Assembly (NCBI GenBank): GCA_021802375.1
Contig: JAKAAL010000156.1
Coordinates: 1-5,585, forward strand
Reading direction: 5' to 3'
DNA: 5,585 nt
From: Bacillota bacterium
GTDB lineage: Bacteria > Bacillota_E > Sulfobacillia > Sulfobacillales > Sulfobacillaceae
Below the pieces are notes generated by a model, which was not told the DNA's origin, did no database searches, and worked only from the letters and a program-made list of their open reading frames with translations. This document shows positions 1-5,585 of this stretch, in pieces. How positions within the stretch are numbered: the first letter of the stretch is position 1; every line of letters starts with the position of its first letter. The position numbers and the translations under genes are program-made.

Positions 1-1
1 C

Positions 2-310
2 AATATGGCGAACTTGGTGGCACTGTGCTGGCCTGTGTATCTTATCGGCAGGGCCGCGGTGGTGCAGGAATGGCGTGCCAATTGGGGCCGGATTGGTCTG
101 GCGGGAATTTTGTCACCGGGTGGGTACCTCTTATTTCTCTGGGCCCTACAGCGTTTGCCGCTGTCCGTGGTGGCGCCCATGCGTGAGGTGGGGACGCTTT
201 TTGGCACTCTTCTTGGAGTTTTTGTGCTCCGTGAATCCCACGGGAGGCGCCGGATTTTTGGCGCCGCGATGATCGGAATCGGGGTGGTTTTGCTGGGCCT
301 CTTGGGATAA
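2..310 (+). CDS. EamA/DMT-family transporter, C-terminal part (5' end outside window)
   Basis: This is the end of an inner-membrane permease of the drug/metabolite transporter superfamily (EamA domain), which moves small metabolites or drugs across the membrane; the substrate cannot be told. About 102 residues are visible and the frame is open to the left edge, so the ATG at 5 is probably internal. Four hydrophobic segments can be seen. The stretch APMREVGTLFGTLLGVF followed by a short basic RRR turn and the last helix IFGAAMIGIGVVLLGLLG is the usual end of an EamA domain: a helix with Pro near its start, a Glu after the helix, then a Gly-rich terminal helix. A full protein of this family is normally close to 300 residues, so roughly two thirds is missing. 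It ends with TAA at 308-310. The MFS gene begins shortly after on the same strand. I am fairly sure of the family, not of the substrate. Confidence 0.8.
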   Translation, partial: NMANLVALCWPVYLIGRAAVVQEWRANWGRIGLAGILSPGGYLLFLWALQRLPLSVVAPMREVGTLFGTLLGVFVLRESHGRRRIFGAAMIGIGVVLLGLLG

Positions 311-344
311 GGTCGGCATGTGATCCAATGGCGCGGCGCCGTGT

Positions 345-350
345 TAGAAT
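345..350 (+). promoter_or_regulatory. Possible extended -10 promoter element before the MFS gene
   Basis: TAGAAT at 345-350 is preceded by TG one base away (TGTTAGAAT from 342), the form of an extended -10 element. No good -35 hexamer lies 16-18 bases upstream. A transcript from here would start near 356-357, right at the GAGGTGG at 358-364, and would exclude the GTG start at 320. It is a short match and could be chance. Confidence 0.25.
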
Positions 351-376
351 CAGCGTTGAGGTGGATGGCCTGCGCG

Positions 377-1633
377 ATGATATTAATCCGTGATGATAAG
401 AACTTTCGCCATTTTGTTTGGGGACGCCTAATTGCCGAGGTTGGTTCTCGTATTACCCGGGAAGGATTACCCATTGTTGCGGTCGTCTCAGCCGGCGCCA
501 CGTCGGCGTCGCTCGGTGTTTTAGCTGCCTTAACCATGTTGCCGGGACTGCTCTTAGGGAACGCCGTGGGAAATTGGGTGGATCGGGCGCGCCGCCGCCC
601 CATTCTCATGATATCCAACTTGCTCCGGGCCGCTTTATTGCTGTGCATTCCGTTGGCTGCCCTACTACACCAGCTGCGATTTTGGGAAATCTTGACGGTA
701 TCCACCCTGGTGGCTACCGTGTCAGTGGCATTTCATGTGGCGGACCGGGCCTACTTTCCGTTTTTGGTCACACGCGCACATCTTGAAGACGGGAACCGGA
801 TTCTCGGTAGCGTCGAAGCCATGGGAGAAGCCACGGGGCCCGCCGCCATGGGAGTCCTCATCCAACTCGTGGGGGCGCCGTTTGCGGTAGTGTTCGATGC
901 CGTGAGTAATCTGGCATCGGCTATCTCGTTGGCCTTAATTAAGAAACCAGAACCGGCACCGAGTGGACACCGACAAAGTGGTCCGAGCGGCAACGCTCCC
1001 GGTAGGTTTTCAGGTTTGGGTGTATTAAGGACGCATCCCCTGATCCGCCCGCTAGCGACCACGATGGCCCAGGACAGTTTCTTCGGCGGATTTCATGCCG
1101 CACTGTATGAGATTTATGCGTTAAAGACGCTTCATCTTACGCCCCTGGAACTGGGCATCTTGATTACCACTGGAGGCTTTGGCTCCTTGGTGGGATCCTT
1201 TTGGGTATCGCGGTGGACTAGGCGATGGGGTTTAGGACGTGCTATGCGGGTAACGTTCGGAATCGCAAGTCTTCTGACACTGGCGGTTCCGATGGCACAT
1301 GGCCCCGTTATGGTGGGTTTTTTGTTTTTGTTGACCGCACAGGTGGGTGGCGATCTGTTTGCCACGATATACGAAATAAACGCTCGCATTACCGAACAGG
1401 CCGTCACCCCAGATCGCTGGCTAGGGCGCGTTGAGGGGAGCATGCGGATGCTCCAAGGAGGGCTCGGCGTCAGCGGTGCCTTGGCGGCAGGATTTTTGGC
1501 GGAATGGATTTCACCGCGGGGCGCGCTTTGGGTGGCCTCAGTAGGGACGATTGCCGCTGGATTATGGCTCTGGAACCCGGCGTTGTTGGCGTTTCATCGA
1601 TCGGATCAAAAGGTCCACCAAGCTTGGGACTAG
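377..1633 (+). CDS. MFS permease (MFS_3 / EntS-like group)
   Basis: This is a secondary transporter of the inner membrane, probably a proton-driven exporter; the substrate is unknown. From ATG 377 it has 418 residues, the usual MFS size, with about 12 hydrophobic segments by eye. The loop between helices 2 and 3 carries the MFS motif A form GNWVDRARRRP (residues 65-75: Gly, Asp and the Arg run). Family-typical stretches follow: YFPFLV (126-131), DAVSNLASAISL (174-185), a hydrophilic central loop (about 190-215) and ITEQAVTPDRWLGRVEGSMR (338-357), which resembles the conserved helix 10-11 region of the MFS_3 group. The start is uncertain. ATG 377 places RDDKNFRHF at the extreme N-terminus, as in relatives, with GAGGTGG at 358-364, although that spacing is long. 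GTG 320 would add 19 residues, has only a weak AAGG upstream, and would lie 9 bases after the transporter stop. It could be co-transcribed with the upstream transporter gene. Confidence 0.85.
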   Translation: MILIRDDKNFRHFVWGRLIAEVGSRITREGLPIVAVVSAGATSASLGVLAALTMLPGLLLGNAVGNWVDRARRRPILMISNLLRAALLLCIPLAALLHQLRFWEILTVSTLVATVSVAFHVADRAYFPFLVTRAHLEDGNRILGSVEAMGEATGPAAMGVLIQLVGAPFAVVFDAVSNLASAISLALIKKPEPAPSGHRQSGPSGNAPGRFSGLGVLRTHPLIRPLATTMAQDSFFGGFHAALYEIYALKTLHLTPLELGILITTGGFGSLVGSFWVSRWTRRWGLGRAMRVTFGIASLLTLAVPMAHGPVMVGFLFLLTAQVGGDLFATIYEINARITEQAVTPDRWLGRVEGSMRMLQGGLGVSGALAAGFLAEWISPRGALWVASVGTIAAGLWLWNPALLAFHRSDQKVHQAWD

Positions 1634-1740
1634 GCCTGGGATTATCTGTCACTCTGTATGGTCGCGTGCCTATATATTTGGAGCAATGGGACAGAATACG
1701 CTCATGGATGTTGATATGAACAACGGTCCCGGATACTTAC

Positions 1741-1749
1741 GGAGGTGAG
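1741..1749 (+). promoter_or_regulatory. Ribosome binding site of the GNAT gene
   Basis: GGAGGTGAG is a near-perfect match to the anti-Shine-Dalgarno sequence and ends 6 bases before GTG 1756. It fixes the GTG as the start in preference to the in-frame ATG at 1768. Confidence 0.8.
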
Positions 1750-1755
1750 TTCTAC

Positions 1756-2301
1756 GTGACAGGAGAAATGGACTGGTATGATCGTTTATCGGCGTATTTT
1801 CCAGACCAAGAACTGAAAGCACGAGGCCAGATTCGCGATCTCTTAACGAACCACGTCGCCTACCGCAAAGAAGAAAATGACGACTATTTGCTGCTCTATG
1901 CCAATTTTCCCGATTTTATTTTTCTTGACTATCTCCTCGTCTCTCCCCGGACTCGTGGGCGCGGTATTGGGACTAAGGTAATGGGTGCCTTAAAGGCTCA
2001 TCACAAGCGCTTAATCGCCGAAATCGAGCCGATTCGAGAAGGCGAACCCGATACCGCCAGGCGGGTCCAGTTTTATAAAAAACACGGATTTCAGCAGGCC
2101 GAGCACATTGCCTACACGCGTTATGATGAACGGGGTAATCCCAATCCCATGGACATCTTCTATTGGAGCCCCACTCCGATTTCCGAGCGGATTGCCCTAA
2201 AAGATATGTTCTTAGTGTGTGAAGAACTCCATAATTTTCGATCCCTGAAGTACTACGGTCGGGAAGTGGCCAATCCGGATGAGGTATTAGAATGGCACTG
2301 A
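1756..2301 (+). CDS. GNAT-family N-acetyltransferase
   Basis: This is a 181-residue cytoplasmic enzyme expected to move an acetyl group from acetyl-CoA to an amine; the acceptor is unknown. The acetyl-CoA pyrophosphate-binding motif A is clear at 62-76 (VSPRTRGRGIGTKVM), giving the R-x-x-G-x-G signature at R67, G70 and G72 after the beta-strand FIFLDYLLV (54-62). LIAEIEP (86-92) fits the next strand, and RRVQFYKKHGF (102-112) is the usual helix before the last core strands. The first 35 residues form a helical lead-in. After the core, residues 140-181 make an acidic tail not needed for a minimal GNAT fold, containing two adjacent Tyr (166-167) and ending EVLEWH. It starts with GTG behind a strong ribosome binding site, 122 bases after the MFS gene, so it may be transcribed with it or separately. 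The family call is sure; the substrate is not predictable. Confidence 0.88.
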   Translation: MTGEMDWYDRLSAYFPDQELKARGQIRDLLTNHVAYRKEENDDYLLLYANFPDFIFLDYLLVSPRTRGRGIGTKVMGALKAHHKRLIAEIEPIREGEPDTARRVQFYKKHGFQQAEHIAYTRYDERGNPNPMDIFYWSPTPISERIALKDMFLVCEELHNFRSLKYYGREVANPDEVLEWH

Positions 2302-2329
2302 GGGAGGCCCTACATTGCGCATCAGATAA

Positions 2330-2368
2330 AAAATACCCCGCCGCCCAAACTCGGGCGTGGGGTATTTT
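2330..2368. terminator. Bidirectional intrinsic terminator between convergent genes
   Basis: A 10-bp perfect outer stem (AAAATACCCC at 2330-2339 with GGGGTATTTT at 2359-2368) continues past a small irregularity into a GC-rich inner stem (CGCCC at 2342-2346 with GGGCG at 2353-2357) and closes with a 6-base loop. It lies 28 bases after the GNAT stop and 11 bases after the CBS stop. In minus-strand RNA the 3' arm ends in six U; in plus-strand RNA only four U precede C. It should work better for the CBS transcript, but it can serve both. Confidence 0.8.
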
Positions 2369-2379
2369 CAAACCGAACC

Positions 2380-2814
2380 TCATTGCACAGCGTTCGGCCG
2401 CTGGCTCGGCTCGGAAATTTCACTGAGGGCGTGGCCCGATTCGCTCACAAAGATATGGACCCGAGCCAAATCTCCAATCGCCAAAATTCCCACTAACTTT
2501 TCTTGTTCAACGACAGGCAGGCGCCGGACTTGGTGCTTGGCCATGAGGTTGGCGGCTTCTCTAGCATCCGTGTCTGGGTTACAGGTAATGACTTTTTTTA
2601 CCATCACATCTTGAATTGCGGTGTCGGGGCCTTTTCCTTGCGCCACCGCCTTAAGAGTAATGTCACGGTCAGTGACCATCCCCGTCACTTTCGAGCCCTC
2701 CACCACCGGAGTGCTACCACAGTCGATGTCTTGCATGATTTTCGCGGCCTTTTGGATCGAGTCTTTTGATGAGACCGTCGAAACTTTTTTGGTCATAATT
2801 TCCTGAACCTGCAC
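2380..2814 (-). CDS. Tandem CBS-domain protein (YhcV-like)
   Basis: This is a 144-residue cytoplasmic protein made of one CBS pair (Bateman module), a fold that usually binds adenine nucleotides and senses energy or redox state. CBS1 spans about residues 6-58 (IMTKKVSTVSSKDSIQKAA, then GMVTDRDI at 45-52). CBS2 spans about 70-122 (VMVKKVITCNPDTDAREAA, then HQVRRLPVVEQEKLVGILAIGDLA). In CBS1 the ribose/phosphate signature G-x-x-T-x-x-D is intact (G45, T48, D51). In CBS2 the hydroxyl residue is Ala (G109, A112, D115), so the two sites may bind differently. No effector domain is fused. Size, order and the tail SESGHALSEIS resemble Bacillus YhcV as I remember it; no alignment was run. It starts with GTG, 6 bases after AAGGAGGTA. 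It lies downstream of katG on the same strand but 535 bases away, with a probable promoter of its own. Confidence 0.9.
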   Translation of the reverse strand: MQVQEIMTKKVSTVSSKDSIQKAAKIMQDIDCGSTPVVEGSKVTGMVTDRDITLKAVAQGKGPDTAIQDVMVKKVITCNPDTDAREAANLMAKHQVRRLPVVEQEKLVGILAIGDLARVHIFVSESGHALSEISEPSQRPNAVQ

Positions 2815-2820
2815 AGCAGT

Positions 2821-2829
2821 TACCTCCTT
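2821..2829 (-). promoter_or_regulatory. Ribosome binding site of the CBS-domain gene
   Basis: Read on the minus strand this is AAGGAGGTA, a full Shine-Dalgarno match, with 6 bases to the GTG at 2814-2812. It decides the GTG start over the in-frame ATG seven codons in. Confidence 0.8.
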
Positions 2830-2882
2830 GTCGTCACGAAGCCATTGCGTTACCCTGCTCAGAGTGCCTCAACGTATCGGAA

Positions 2883-2911
2883 ATTATGTAGAGTATGGAC
2901 CTACTTTTCAG
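2883..2911 (-). promoter_or_regulatory. Probable sigma-A-type promoter of the CBS-domain gene
   Basis: On the minus strand CTGAAA (2911-2906, 4 of 6 to TTGACA) and CATAAT (2888-2883, 5 of 6 to TATAAT) are separated by exactly 17 bases. Transcription would start near 2876, giving a leader of about 60 bases that includes the strong ribosome binding site. Position and spacing suit an independent promoter, but the match is based on consensus alone. Confidence 0.45.
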
Positions 2912-3222
2912 GACGCTCGGGCTAGTCGAAGTTTCCGAAATTCACGACGGTGAGGCCTCTTGTGAGGATCGAGCTGTTAGATAGAGGATGTGATGTGGCC
3001 CTGAACCACACCGGAGAGGGCCAGATCATCACCCGAAATAAGGAAGAGACAGAGAGTGTCAGTAGATAGTCTGTTTCCTTACCGATTGGGTTTTAGACAC
3101 GTGGGGTCAGCAACGGTTAGAAGAACGCTCGGGCGTGCACACGGAAGATTGGGCTGGAATCGCAATGCCTGGCACCATCGGAAGACAGTCATCAAGTAGG
3201 GGGCGGTGTCGGGTCATCGATC

Positions 3223-3256
3223 ACGACATAGGAAGCCCTGGGGCCTCCCATGTCGT
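3223..3256 (-). repeat. Inverted repeat / hairpin downstream of katG
   Basis: The arms are 3223-3238 and 3241-3256, 16 bases each around a 2-base centre. They match at 14 of 16 positions. The two mismatches (3230/3249 and 3234/3245) are A-C on the plus strand but become U-G pairs in minus-strand RNA, so a katG-sense transcript would form an unbroken stem. It begins about 94 bases after the katG stop. No U-run follows, so it is not a standard intrinsic terminator; it could be a 3' end stabiliser, part of an RNA, or a DNA palindrome. Confidence 0.6.
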
Positions 3257-3349
3257 CTCCGTATGCGTGCCTCGGGTCCTTTCGAACATTGGTCGGTCAT
3301 CACGCGTCGACATCTGCGACGCCGGGTTAGCCGTGCACTGGGTTCATCC

Positions 3350-5584
<2,235 letters not shown>

Positions 5585-5585
5585 A

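Larger units (their letters stand above)
2830..3349. other. Gap of about 520 bp between katG and the CBS gene, no gene recognised
   Basis: No frame here gives a protein I recognise. The longest frames (GTG 3135 to 3353 and GTG 3206 to 3475, both +) lack convincing ribosome binding sites and run into the antisense of katG. A 39-codon frame at 2950-3069 (+) also lacks one. What can be seen is the CBS promoter at the low end, a strong inverted repeat at 3223-3256, and a weaker one (AAGGAA at 3040-3045 with TTCCTT at 3075-3080, extended by ACAG/CTGT after a 3-base bulge). There is also a 6-bp stem GCGTCG/CGACGC at 3304-3322 just past the katG stop and a 10-base direct repeat ACGCTCGGGC at 2913 and 3125. 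It may be a long katG 3' untranslated region, a non-coding RNA, or decayed sequence. Confidence 0.5.

Noticed and set aside
1646..1676. Possible promoter before the GNAT gene (CTGTCA and TATATA)
   Set aside because: The spacing is 19 bases and the -35 match is poor. A second candidate, TTGATA/GATACT at 1711-1737, has only 15 bases between elements and would start transcription inside the ribosome binding site.
2952..2959. Palindrome GAGGCCTC
   Set aside because: Eight bases is too short to mean anything on its own, and it has no partner element nearby.
2950..3069. 39-codon plus-strand frame (GTG start, TAG stop)
   Set aside because: It looks somewhat protein-like at first, but there is no Shine-Dalgarno sequence, no promoter and no recognisable motif.
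2913..3134. 10-base direct repeat ACGCTCGGGC as target duplication of an inserted element
   Set aside because: The 202 bases between the copies have no terminal inverted repeats and no transposase, so a chance repeat is more likely.

Overview
The window reads as ordinary chromosome from a moderately GC-rich bacterium, most likely a Gram-positive of the Firmicutes type. This is inferred from strong Shine-Dalgarno sequences (GGAGGTGAG, AAGGAGGTA), frequent GTG or TTG starts, a small tandem-CBS protein resembling my recollection of Bacillus YhcV, and a candidate PerR-type box in front of katG. An acidophilic Sulfobacillus-like host would fit, but that is a guess and no rRNA or marker gene is present to settle it.

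Layout. On the + strand, the 3' end of a drug/metabolite (EamA) transporter runs in from the left edge. It is followed closely by a 12-helix major facilitator superfamily (MFS_3-type) permease, then after a 122-bp gap by a GNAT acetyltransferase with its own strong ribosome binding site. A hairpin at 2330-2368 separates this block from a convergent minus-strand block and can serve as terminator in both directions. The minus-strand block holds a two-CBS-domain protein (2380-2814), a gap of about 535 bp without a convincing gene, and a complete bifunctional catalase-peroxidase katG (3350-5536) whose promoter region lies at the right edge.

How the parts may work together. katG is the only gene with a firm biochemical role: it removes hydrogen peroxide. 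An imperfect 15-bp palindrome over its probable -10 element matches the Bacillus Per box at 11 of 14 defined positions, which suggests peroxide-responsive repression. The CBS protein downstream probably has its own promoter, so a shared stress regulon is possible but not shown. The two transporters and the acetyltransferase have no substrate that can be read from sequence. No CRISPR array, complete mobile element, RNA gene or novel multigene system was seen. The least explained part is the katG-CBS gap, which contains a 16-bp-arm inverted repeat whose only two mismatches become G-U pairs in minus-strand RNA.
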